DNA of 64,000 nucleotides from an uncultured Pelagibacteraceae bacterium (GTDB lineage Bacteria > Pseudomonadota > Alphaproteobacteria > Pelagibacterales > Pelagibacteraceae). This document shows positions 50,065 through 58,561 of this stretch, one piece after another (within the stretch, counting starts at the first letter, position 1; each line of letters begins with the position of its first letter). The translations under genes were made by a program, and so were the position numbers. The notes below the pieces were generated by a model. It made no database searches, was not told the DNA's origin, and was given only the letters and a program-made list of their open reading frames with translations. The stretch covers positions 123,998-187,997 of the forward strand of contig CACMIX010000002.1 of NCBI GenBank assembly GCA_902613855.1, in the 5' to 3' direction.

Positions 50065-50690
50065 TGTGCGGAAGGTATGTTGTTAAAAATCCAGTTACTA
50101 AAACTTCTTCTTTAGTAAAATCTGCTATTCAAGTTGAGGATACAGAAAATTATAACGCTCATCCTTATCAAAAACTTCCAGTTATAAAAAAATATAAAAA
50201 CGGTAACACTTTAGAGGCTTTAAAGTGGGGATTAGTCCCTAGTTGGGCTAAAGACAAAGAATTTAAAGCATTGATTAATGCAAGATTAGAGACAATCGAT
50301 GAAAAGGTTTCATTTAAAAAACTGATTAAAAATTATCGATGCGTTGCTGTTGCAGATGGTTTTTATGAATGGAAGAGGGAAGAGAATGAAAAAACTCCTC
50401 ATTATTTTGTTAGAAAAGATTGTAATGTAATTTATTTTGCTGGTATTTTTGAACAAGATCAATTTTGTTTAATTACAGAAGAAGCAAAAGAAAATATTAA
50501 AGAAATTCATCACCGTCAGCCAGTAATTCTTAATCAAGCAGATGTTAATCGTTACTTAAATTTAGAGCTACAGGGCTCAGCATTTTTGAATGAACGTAAA
50601 GTTCCTGATCTTGTATTTCATGAGGTTTCAAAGGATGTTAATAAACCAACAAATAATACAGCCTCATTGATTCAAAAGATTTCTAATTAA
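50064..50690 (+). CDS. SOS response-associated peptidase (YedK/HMCES/SRAP family)
   Basis: MCGRYV start (Cys2), WGLVPSWAKD, NARLETI, GFYEWKR, HHRQPVIL. Confidence 0.95.
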   Translation: MCGRYVVKNPVTKTSSLVKSAIQVEDTENYNAHPYQKLPVIKKYKNGNTLEALKWGLVPSWAKDKEFKALINARLETIDEKVSFKKLIKNYRCVAVADGFYEWKREENEKTPHYFVRKDCNVIYFAGIFEQDQFCLITEEAKENIKEIHHRQPVILNQADVNRYLNLELQGSAFLNERKVPDLVFHEVSKDVNKPTNNTASLIQKISN

Positions 50691-50693
50691 ATC

Positions 50694-52211
50694 TTACTTC
50701 TTTTTATGCTTTTTAAATGAAAATTTTTTAGGTCTTTGTCTTTTTTTAAATTTTTTTCTTCCTTTAAAAAAGGATCTTTTATCGTTTTTTTCAACTACAT
50801 CATCTGTTTTTTTGCCAAAATATTTTGGATTATTGGTAAAGCCAAAAGATTTTTTCTTGTCCTTAAATTTTGATTTTTTATCTTCATCTTTTTTAAAAAA
50901 TTTCTTTTTGCCTTTAAAATTAGATTTATTGATATTTTCCTTTTTGAAAAATTTTTTCTTTTCTCTAAAATCAGGTTTTTTATCATCATCTCTTTTAAAG
51001 AACTTCTTTTTATCTCTGAAGTTACCTTTTTTGTTATCATTAAATTTTCTTCTTTTGTTAAATGGAGCCTTACCTTTTTTACCACCCTTAAAACTTTTCT
51101 TTTGACTTCTATCTCTTTGAGGTGGTTTGTAATTTGGATCTATTAATTTACTTATAGAATTCCACATGGATCGATCACTTAGAGTTAAAAAGGTCAAAGC
51201 GGAACCTTCTTTACCAGCTCTACCGGTTCGTCCTACTCGATGAACATAATCCTCTGGAACTTGTGGTAGATCATAATTAATAACATGTTTGATCACTGGG
51301 ATATCTAATCCCCGTGCTGCAACATCGGTTGCAATTAGGATACGACTATGTCCGTTTCTAAATCCATTGATAACTCTGTCTCGTTTACTTTGTCTTAAGT
51401 TTCCATGAATAGCATCAGCTTTATGACCATCATATTTAAGTCTTTTAACTATTTTATCTGCACCATGTTTAGTTTTAACAAATACTAAAATAGACCCACT
51501 TCTCTCTACAAGTTGATTGATTAATTCATGATATTTTTTATCCTGCGAAACTTCAAATGTTTCCTGTTTAATTTTATCAATAGGAGTTGATAAAGATCCA
51601 ACAGATATTCTTTCAGGATTATTTAAATACCTTTGAGATATTTTTAAGATGTTGTTTGGAAGCGTTGCTGAAAATAATAATGTTTGATGTTCTTTTGGAA
51701 CAAAATTTAAAATCTGCTCTATTTGAGGAGTAAATCCCATATCAAGCATTCGATCAGTCTCATCTAAAACTAAATAATTAACTTTAGATAAATCTAAACT
51801 TTTTCTCTTTAAATGATCATTAATTCTTCCAGGGGTTCCAACAATTATCCTTGCACGTTTGCCTAACTTTCTAAGTTGCTTTTGCATACTCTCACCACCA
51901 ATTAAAAGAGCATTACCAATTCCTATTTCTCTAACATTTAATTTTAAAACAGTTGCCATTACTTGTGTTGCAAGTTCTCTTGTAGGACAAACAATTAAAG
52001 CCATTGCCTGCTTATCTTTAATTAATTTATTAATCATTGGGACGGTGAAGGCTAAAGTTTTACCCGTTCCGGTTTGAGCGGTTCCTAAAATGTCTCTACC
52101 TTCAAGACTTATTGGAATTGATTGACTTTGAATTGGAGTAGGAGTTTTAAATTCAGCAAGTTCAATTGACTTTTTAAGCTTATTTTCGATTTGTAGATCT
52201 GAGAAATTCAT
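50694..52211 (-). CDS. DEAD-box RNA helicase (RhlE-like) with Lys/Phe-rich repetitive C-terminus
   Basis: TAQTGTGKT, PTRELA, DETD box, SATLP, HRVGRTGRAG; C-terminal repeats xFRxKKKFFKxDxDKKx. Confidence 0.95.
   Translation of the reverse strand: MNFSDLQIENKLKKSIELAEFKTPTPIQSQSIPISLEGRDILGTAQTGTGKTLAFTVPMINKLIKDKQAMALIVCPTRELATQVMATVLKLNVREIGIGNALLIGGESMQKQLRKLGKRARIIVGTPGRINDHLKRKSLDLSKVNYLVLDETDRMLDMGFTPQIEQILNFVPKEHQTLLFSATLPNNILKISQRYLNNPERISVGSLSTPIDKIKQETFEVSQDKKYHELINQLVERSGSILVFVKTKHGADKIVKRLKYDGHKADAIHGNLRQSKRDRVINGFRNGHSRILIATDVAARGLDIPVIKHVINYDLPQVPEDYVHRVGRTGRAGKEGSALTFLTLSDRSMWNSISKLIDPNYKPPQRDRSQKKSFKGGKKGKAPFNKRRKFNDNKKGNFRDKKKFFKRDDDKKPDFREKKKFFKKENINKSNFKGKKKFFKKDEDKKSKFKDKKKSFGFTNNPKYFGKKTDDVVEKNDKRSFFKGRKKFKKRQRPKKFSFKKHKKK
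50830..51050. repeat. In-frame tandem repeat encoding a ~17-aa basic unit in the DEAD-box helicase tail
   Basis: NFRDKKKFFKRDDDKKP / DFREKKKFFKKENINKS / NFKGKKKFFKKDEDKKS / KFKDKKKSFG. Confidence 0.75.
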
Positions 52212-52297
52212 TAGGATAGGGAAAGGTATATATTAAGTATTTATGAAGAATCCTTATATCTTTTTAAACCAAATACAATGAATAGTTTGATCAAGAA

Positions 52298-52783
52298 TTA
52301 ATCTCTAAAGTTTACAAAATCTATTGGAAGACCTATATCAATGGATTTTATGGCATTCATTGCTTCTTGAAGGTCATCTTTCTTTTTACCATCCACTCTT
52401 AATTCTTCACCTTGAATTTTAATTTGTATTTTTAGCTTAAGCTTCTTTATATCAGCAATAACTTTTTTAGCATTTTCCTGACTAATTCCTTCTTTTAACT
52501 CACTGACTTGTCTAATCGATCCCTCTGAAGCACCTTCAGAGCTTTTAACCTCTGATACTCTTGGATCTACTTTTCTTCTAACTAAATGGGTTTGCAGCAA
52601 TTCATTTACCTGTTTTAATTTTAATTCATCAGGTGCAGTAGTTGTAATCGTTTTGTCTTTTCGCTCAATTGTAATTTGAAGTCCTTTAAAATCATATCGA
52701 TTACCAATTTCTCTTAAACAATTAGCTAAAGCGTTATCAAATTCTTGGTAATTAATTTTACTTATTACATCAAAAGACGGCAT
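52298..52783 (-). CDS. yajQ: YajQ family (UPF0234) nucleotide-binding protein
   Basis: MPSFDVISKINYQEFDNALANCLREIGNRYDFKG. Confidence 0.95.
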   Translation of the reverse strand: MPSFDVISKINYQEFDNALANCLREIGNRYDFKGLQITIERKDKTITTTAPDELKLKQVNELLQTHLVRRKVDPRVSEVKSSEGASEGSIRQVSELKEGISQENAKKVIADIKKLKLKIQIKIQGEELRVDGKKKDDLQEAMNAIKSIDIGLPIDFVNFRD

Positions 52784-52863
52784 GATTTATTTATATAATA
52801 ATTAAAGTTGAGTTTATATATATTAAAAAAAGAAAATGTGAATAACAACGTACACAAAAATTG

Positions 52864-53010
52864 TTATCGAGTAAGAGGCAGAGGTTTTTTATCTTTTTTA
52901 CTTTTTACTTCATTTTTTTTATCACAGTATCTCTTAAAAGCATAAGCTGCTGATACACCACCAATTAGCATAAATTTTAATATCTTTAATTTAATGAGTG
53001 TTTTAATCAT
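52864..53010 (-). CDS. Small membrane-associated protein
   Basis: 48-aa ORF MIKTLIKLKILKFMLIGGVSAAYAFKRYCDKKNEVKSKKDKKPLPLTR, not in the ORF track. Confidence 0.35.
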   Translation of the reverse strand: MIKTLIKLKILKFMLIGGVSAAYAFKRYCDKKNEVKSKKDKKPLPLTR

Positions 53011-53012
53011 GA

Positions 53013-53216
53013 TTAAATATCAAACTTTTCTAATAAGAAGTGAATTACTAAATTGTAGAGAAATACAAAACAAGAAATATAGAATAGAAAAATTACTCCT
53101 TTAGAATTAAAGATGTATCCAGTTGAAGTTAAAAGCACAATGAATAAGCTAATTGATAAAGCAAGCTTTGATTGTGATTTTTTCTTTAAGTGAGATTTAA
53201 AAATATCTTCTTTCAT
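53013..53216 (-). CDS. Small two-TM protein of unknown function
   Basis: 67-aa ORF with two hydrophobic segments, start right after spacer. Confidence 0.5.
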   Translation of the reverse strand: MKEDIFKSHLKKKSQSKLALSISLFIVLLTSTGYIFNSKGVIFLFYISCFVFLYNLVIHFLLEKFDI

Positions 53217-53339
53217 TAATGTGATGATAATTAATAAAGATATTTATTCATCGTTAATTTTGTCCCACTTAGATATACACCCTTAATTTTTTAACATTTT
53301 TTACACCACCTCATAAATAAAACAAGTTTGTAGCAAATT

Positions 53340-53521
53340 TTAAACATACACTAATGATTTAGTGTGAGAATGCATTGGATTTCATTCCTTTTCTCACGTT
53401 TACGTTTCCTTTCATTGTCATCCTTGTTACGCAGACCACTTGATAGGAAAAGGAGTGGAACCATTACCAATTACAAATTATTAACTCATAAACCCCCAAC
53501 TAATAATAGGAGTTCCGATAT
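53340..53521 (+). promoter_or_regulatory. Candidate structured leader / ncRNA upstream of the unknown four-gene cassette
   Basis: Overlapping hairpins ACACTAA-TGAT-TTAGTGT (53348-53365) and GTGAG...CTCAC (53364-53397), plus TCCTTTTC/GAAAAGGA (53386-53393/53447-53454); AGGAG before ATG 53522. Confidence 0.3.
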
Positions 53522-53707
53522 ATGGAAATAGACCGTGTTTGTAAGTACTGTCACGTCAGTGCTTACGTTGCATACGATAATTGCGATCCCGTCTACAAAA
53601 AAACATTCAAATTCGAAGTAAGCCCAGGTGCACATAACAGCTTAGTCTGGGAAAAAATAATCAAAATCTTTAGGAACAATGGATTTAAAGTGGAGCTAAA
53701 ATCATGA
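53522..53707 (+). CDS. Hypothetical small protein with a CxxC pair
   Basis: MEIDRVCKYCHVSAYVAYDNCDPVYKKTF...; good SD; ATGA overlap with the next gene. Confidence 0.6.
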   Translation: MEIDRVCKYCHVSAYVAYDNCDPVYKKTFKFEVSPGAHNSLVWEKIIKIFRNNGFKVELKS

Positions 53708-54267
53708 GGCAACTATTACTTATTTTATCGGTTCATTTGTTTCTTTTTTTAGTTTTATTTGCTTACCATGCTCAAGCAGGAGAGGAAGAGTGGACTATAG
53801 ATAGACTTGAAACATTATCCTACGCCCGTGTAAGCGGTGAGGTTACCCATGGAGACAATCTTAACTTTTGGATAAGGACACAGGATAATTGTGAAACAGT
53901 TTATAATACATTTACAGTTTATACTTATGAGAAACCAGGGGACATTAAACAATTATTAAACAAGAATATTCCAATTAAAATAAATGGGGCTGAGATTACC
54001 GCATCAGTTCAAGATATAGCGCCGTTTTTAATGGGTTACCGCGTTCATCTTAGTTTAGGCTCTTATCCTATTAAGGAATATATTTATTTTCTAAAAAAAT
54101 TTTATGATGAGTTTCAAAAATATGAGATTGAAATTGTCGATGGACTAAATTTTACAGCAGCTAAATATTTTGATATTCGTTCTAATAACTGGAAATTAGA
54201 TAAACTTGTCCCATCAGTACTAGAAGCTAATAAGCTTTGTAGAGAATTTTCACACAAAAAATTATGA
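53704..54267 (+). CDS. Hypothetical secreted protein
   Basis: Signal peptide MRQLLLILSVHLFLFLVLFAYHAQA; ATGA overlaps at both ends. Confidence 0.65.
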   Translation: MRQLLLILSVHLFLFLVLFAYHAQAGEEEWTIDRLETLSYARVSGEVTHGDNLNFWIRTQDNCETVYNTFTVYTYEKPGDIKQLLNKNIPIKINGAEITASVQDIAPFLMGYRVHLSLGSYPIKEYIYFLKKFYDEFQKYEIEIVDGLNFTAAKYFDIRSNNWKLDKLVPSVLEANKLCREFSHKKL

Positions 54268-54461
54268 TAAATGACATTTTTAACTGGTGTGTGCGAGTTC
54301 TTGAAATTATGGCCGTATATACCGGAATGTCATATGAGTTAATTAACATCCTTATTTTTGTAATTTTACAACCACTATTAATAATTATATTTTTTTATTT
54401 GTGGCTAAGAGAGAGACATAAAAAAAGAGAAATTAGTGACTTTTATGATTTTCACAAATGA
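54264..54461 (+). CDS. Hypothetical small single-TM protein
   Basis: YELINILIFVILQPLLIIIFFYLWLRERHKKRE; ATGA overlaps at both ends. Confidence 0.6.
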   Translation: MINDIFNWCVRVLEIMAVYTGMSYELINILIFVILQPLLIIIFFYLWLRERHKKREISDFYDFHK

Positions 54462-54835
54462 GAAAATTAATTATTTTATTTTTACTTTTTTGGCCTAATT
54501 TTGCTTATGCTGATCAAGGTTTGAAAATATCATGTCTCAATTTAAAATCAGCATTATTTGGTAGAAAATATAAGCCCTTAAATTTTATGGTGGAAGCAAC
54601 TGCTTTTCACTATTTTGACGATCAAAAAGGTAAATTTCAAACTATCAAAACCAGTGAATTAGACACAGGTGAAGATTATTTTACTGCTAGATTTGAAGAT
54701 TATGAGTTAGGATTTCAGATAATTTTATTTGATGGTGAAGAAAAACCTCGAATGACTATGTCTAAATATGATTTTAAGAATAATAAATTTTTAGAACATT
54801 ATGCATGTACGGTCATCTATGCGTACATTGATTAA
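54458..54835 (+). CDS. Hypothetical secreted protein
   Basis: Signal peptide MRKLIILFLLFWPNFAYA; ATGA overlap with upstream gene. Confidence 0.6.
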   Translation: MRKLIILFLLFWPNFAYADQGLKISCLNLKSALFGRKYKPLNFMVEATAFHYFDDQKGKFQTIKTSELDTGEDYFTARFEDYELGFQIILFDGEEKPRMTMSKYDFKNNKFLEHYACTVIYAYID

Positions 54836-54891
54836 TTTAAGTCAACATCATTCCAGCTAATAGAAAAGCTAGTTCAATAGCAATTATGGCT

Positions 54892-55497
54892 TCAAGCATT
54901 TTTAAACTCGAACAGTTTTAATGATATAAAATCTCGTCTAGATATTTTCTTTTTTAATTTTGGTATTCTAACTTTTAAAGATCGAATAAACTTTAAATAT
55001 TCAAATAATCTTAGAGTAGAAACAGTCTTTCTTACAACTGCAGCAATACATAAGCCTACTAAAAAACTAAGCAATGAAATACCCATTGCTTTAACTGTTA
55101 AAGCAAATGCACTCACACTTGCACCTCCTTTAATAATACCCCATTTAAGATTTCTCATTTCTTGTTTATTAGTTGATTGATTATATCGATAAGCGAGGAC
55201 CACTATAGAGGTTATAGTTCCAATTGGATCACCATGAACAAAGCTAGAGGCTAAAGCCCCAGATGCTATTTCAGAAAATTCTTCTTTATGTCTTTTCTTC
55301 CAATTAAAAAATAATGCAAGTGGACCTATAGAACCTGCAAGCAGTTCATTAAATTCTACGTGCTTGATGTCCTCAACCCATTTTTGAGGCACTTTAATTG
55401 CCTCATTGAATTGATCATAAATTATTGTGTATGATTTTGAGTAAGTTGAGTGAACTAAGCTGGATAATATATTTAGACTGTAAAAGCTTTTATTCAT
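54892..55497 (-). CDS. Hypothetical membrane-associated protein
   Basis: 201-aa ORF with hydrophobic segment ALTVKAMGISLLSFLVGLCIAAVV; divergent from 55533. Confidence 0.5.
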   Translation of the reverse strand: MNKSFYSLNILSSLVHSTYSKSYTIIYDQFNEAIKVPQKWVEDIKHVEFNELLAGSIGPLALFFNWKKRHKEEFSEIASGALASSFVHGDPIGTITSIVVLAYRYNQSTNKQEMRNLKWGIIKGGASVSAFALTVKAMGISLLSFLVGLCIAAVVRKTVSTLRLFEYLKFIRSLKVRIPKLKKKISRRDFISLKLFEFKNA

Positions 55498-55532
55498 AAA
55501 GTGTTAATATATAAATAGATTGAAGCATAAAA

Positions 55533-57428
55533 ATGTCAAACACAGAAAGATTATTTCCAATAGGAATATTGGAAAAAAGTAAGAGTAAAGAGCTAATACC
55601 TAATTTTGAAAAAGGAGAGTTTTATTTAGCAGATTACTTAAATAAAAAATTACCTAAAGAATGGAATATTTATACACGTCCTGAGTTAAAAGCTCGCTGG
55701 GGTTCAAATCAAAATAAAAAAACACCAGACATAGTAATTGCACATCCCCAAGAAGGTATAATGATATTTGAAGTTAAAAATTGGAATATTTCAAACTTTT
55801 TTGTAGATGAGATAAGAACAAAAAACGCAAAACCAAGATTAGATATTTATCAAAAAAGTTTAAATGAAAAAACTGGCCAAACAAGAAGATCCGGAAATTT
55901 AAATCCTATTGAACAAGCAGAAGGATATCTATGGAGAATGAGAAATAGTATTCATGAAATTTTAGAGGAAATATATGAAAATAACAATAAAAGACACTTA
56001 ATTCATTGTGGGGTCTATTTTCATAATCCACATTCAACTGAGGAAGCAAGAAAATTTGTAAGATTTGAAAACTACGTCAATCCAGATAGATGCTCTGTTT
56101 TTGCTAAAGATTATTTAGATCAGGATGTAGAAATAGATAAAATTGTTCCATTAATTAATAATAAATTTAAAATCAAATCTAATAAAAATTGGATAAATTT
56201 ATTTTCCAACTGGATATCACCACCATTACACAGGCAAGAAAAACAATTTAGAACATCAATTAATGATTTAGATAATAATCAAAAAAAATTTGTTGAATCT
56301 AAACCAAATGTAATTCAAAAAATTTCAGGAGTAGCTGGTAGTGGCAAGACAACAATAGCAGCTTTAAGAGCTGCGATATCTGCCAGTAACAAAAAAAAAG
56401 TACTTGTTTTGTGCTACAATATTACAATAAAAAATTTTTTAATTGATGAAGTAAACAAAACAATTTACCCCCAAAATGAGTTAATTGATTTTTTTCATTT
56501 CCATGATTTTTGTAAAGCATATAGAGAAAATAATAATATTACTTATCAAACAGAAATTTTAAGTGAAGAGAGTGATGATAATTCTATCGAGGAAATCAAA
56601 AAACACAAAAATCAAAATAAAGATAATTCAATTAATTACGATGTAATAATCATTGATGAGGGACAAGATTTTAAAAAAAATTGGTATGAATTAATTAAAA
56701 ATTTTTTAAAACCAAATGGGGAAATTTTAATTGCTCTAGATCAAAAGCAAAATATTTATAATAGAGAAAAAAAAACATCACTGAAGGGTATTGGTGGAGG
56801 TCGGTGGGGTATACTTAAAAAAAGCTATAGATTATTAAATCCACACATAGAGCTTGCAAATAAATTTTCTGAAAAATTTTTTCTTGATGTAAATGAAGAA
56901 AATGAAGATCCAAAAATAGAATTAGACAAAAATAATCAATTTAAATTACCATTCAAAGCAGAACCAGCTTCCTTCTGGCTAAATATTTTGAATGATAATG
57001 ATCTAAATGACAGTGTTGTTGGAATACTTAAAGATTTATTTGATAAAAAAGTAAGCCCTTCTGATATTGCAATTTTAGTTACTAATCATGAGCAAGGGCG
57101 AGCATTAAAGCAAGTCATTCTTGAAAATTATGAAAATATAAAAATCATGGATATTTTTGAAAAATTAGATGTAAGACAGAGACAGCAAAAAATTTTATTT
57201 AAAGTTCATAGTGATAAATTGAAAATGGCAACTATTGCAAGTTTTAAGGGCTGGGATAGAAGAAATATTATAATAATTACAGACAAAACATCTAATATAG
57301 AAAAAAATAATGCAAGAATGGATTTTGAGTTTTACACATCTATAACTAGAGTTAGAGAAAAAGTTTTCGTTTTAAATCGTAATAAGCGATATGAAGACTT
57401 TTTAGATGATAATTTTGAGATATATTGA
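55533..57428 (+). CDS. NERD-domain nuclease-like protein fused to a UvrD/SF1-like helicase
   Basis: N-terminal TPDIVIAHPQEGIMIFEVKNW (NERD-like D...ExK), GVAGSGKTTIAALRA Walker A, VIIIDEGQDF Walker B, FEFYTSITRVREKVFVL. Confidence 0.85.
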   Translation: MSNTERLFPIGILEKSKSKELIPNFEKGEFYLADYLNKKLPKEWNIYTRPELKARWGSNQNKKTPDIVIAHPQEGIMIFEVKNWNISNFFVDEIRTKNAKPRLDIYQKSLNEKTGQTRRSGNLNPIEQAEGYLWRMRNSIHEILEEIYENNNKRHLIHCGVYFHNPHSTEEARKFVRFENYVNPDRCSVFAKDYLDQDVEIDKIVPLINNKFKIKSNKNWINLFSNWISPPLHRQEKQFRTSINDLDNNQKKFVESKPNVIQKISGVAGSGKTTIAALRAAISASNKKKVLVLCYNITIKNFLIDEVNKTIYPQNELIDFFHFHDFCKAYRENNNITYQTEILSEESDDNSIEEIKKHKNQNKDNSINYDVIIIDEGQDFKKNWYELIKNFLKPNGEILIALDQKQNIYNREKKTSLKGIGGGRWGILKKSYRLLNPHIELANKFSEKFFLDVNEENEDPKIELDKNNQFKLPFKAEPASFWLNILNDNDLNDSVVGILKDLFDKKVSPSDIAILVTNHEQGRALKQVILENYENIKIMDIFEKLDVRQRQQKILFKVHSDKLKMATIASFKGWDRRNIIIITDKTSNIEKNNARMDFEFYTSITRVREKVFVLNRNKRYEDFLDDNFEIY

Positions 57429-57504
57429 TGATAGATAAAATAAACTATCTATTATATTAAGAAATAGATTTCATAAAACAAAATTATAATAAAGAAAGGA
57501 TATT

Positions 57505-57708
57505 ATGGCATCTTATATTGAACATTCACTTGTAGTTTTATCTTCTGTAATTAAAAGAAAATACAATGATGATAATTTGTATAATATTATTAGAAAATTA
57601 GCATCTACATGTACAGATGCAGGCTTTCCAGGAGAAGATGGATTTGGAGGTAATCATAAATCTAATAAAGTTATAGCTGAAATTACCAAGGAAATAGAAA
57701 AATTATAA
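57505..57708 (+). CDS. Small protein of unknown function upstream of the methyltransferase
   Basis: 67-aa ORF MASYIEHSLVVLSSVIKRKYNDDNLYNIIRKLASTCTDAGFPGEDGFGGNHKSNK... Confidence 0.5.
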   Translation: MASYIEHSLVVLSSVIKRKYNDDNLYNIIRKLASTCTDAGFPGEDGFGGNHKSNKVIAEITKEIEKL

Positions 57709-57718
57709 AAATATTTTA

Positions 57719-58561
57719 ATGAAAAAATTTGAAATTTTAAATTTAGATAGATTAGAATTTTTAAAAAAAATTGAGAAAAATAAGGTTCAGTTGATCATTA
57801 CATCGCCACCATATAACATTGGTAAAGACTATGAAAAGAAACTACCTTTTAAAAAATACCTTGAAGAGCAAAAAAAAACTTTAAAAGAATGTTACAGAGT
57901 TTTGTCAAATAAAGGCAGTCTATGTTGGCAAGTAGGAAGTAGTTTTGAAGATAATGTGTTGATTCCCTTAGACATTTATATTTACAATATTTGTAAAAGC
58001 TTGGGTTTTAAACTTAGAAATAGAATAATATGGCACTTTGAGCACGGCCTACATTCTTATAAAAAATTTTCAGGAAGATATGAAACTATATTGTGGTTTA
58101 CAAAAAGTGATAACTATTATTTTGATTTTGATGAAATTAGAATCCCACAAAAATATCCAGGCAAATTAGGTTATAAAGGAAAAAATAAAGGAAAATATAC
58201 AGGACACAAAATGGGAAAAAACCCATCTGATGTATGGATATTTCCTAATGTAAAAAGTAATCACAAAGAAAAAACAATACACCCATGTCAGTTTCCAATA
58301 GAACTTGCTGAAAGATTAATTTTGTCAATGAGTAAGAAGAATGATCTAGTTATTGATCCATATGCTGGTGTTGGTACTACTTTGCTAGCAGCTGTAAAAA
58401 ATAATAGACTATCCAAAGGTTCGGACATCATGAAAAAATACACAGATATTGCTAATAAAAGATTTAAATTACTTATTAAAGGAAAACTTCCCTACAGAGA
58501 TAGAAATCAAGCAATTCAAAAAGTTAAGGGAAATTCTAAATTATATTTTAGGGATGATTAG
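57719..58561 (+). CDS. DNA methyltransferase (beta-class N4-cytosine/N6-adenine type)
   Basis: Motif IV LIITSPPYNIGKDYEK near the N-terminus and motif I VIDPYAGVGTTLLAA near the C-terminus; KTIHPCQFPIELAERLI. Confidence 0.92.
   Translation: MKKFEILNLDRLEFLKKIEKNKVQLIITSPPYNIGKDYEKKLPFKKYLEEQKKTLKECYRVLSNKGSLCWQVGSSFEDNVLIPLDIYIYNICKSLGFKLRNRIIWHFEHGLHSYKKFSGRYETILWFTKSDNYYFDFDEIRIPQKYPGKLGYKGKNKGKYTGHKMGKNPSDVWIFPNVKSNHKEKTIHPCQFPIELAERLILSMSKKNDLVIDPYAGVGTTLLAAVKNNRLSKGSDIMKKYTDIANKRFKLLIKGKLPYRDRNQAIQKVKGNSKLYFRDD

Noticed and set aside
50795-51105. Extra ORFs on both strands in the helicase tail (50795-51085 minus, 50812-51105 plus)
   Set aside because: Produced by the tandem repeat in the DEAD-box gene; repetitive K/S/L-rich translations with no domain
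54837-54899. 20-aa hydrophobic micro-ORF (MLEAIIAIELAFLLAGMMLT) after the 54892 gene
   Set aside because: Too short to support without conservation or expression data
57430-57470. Weak AT-only hairpin (ATAGAT...ATCTAT) after the NERD-helicase gene
   Set aside because: No GC stem or T-run; expected by chance at this AT content
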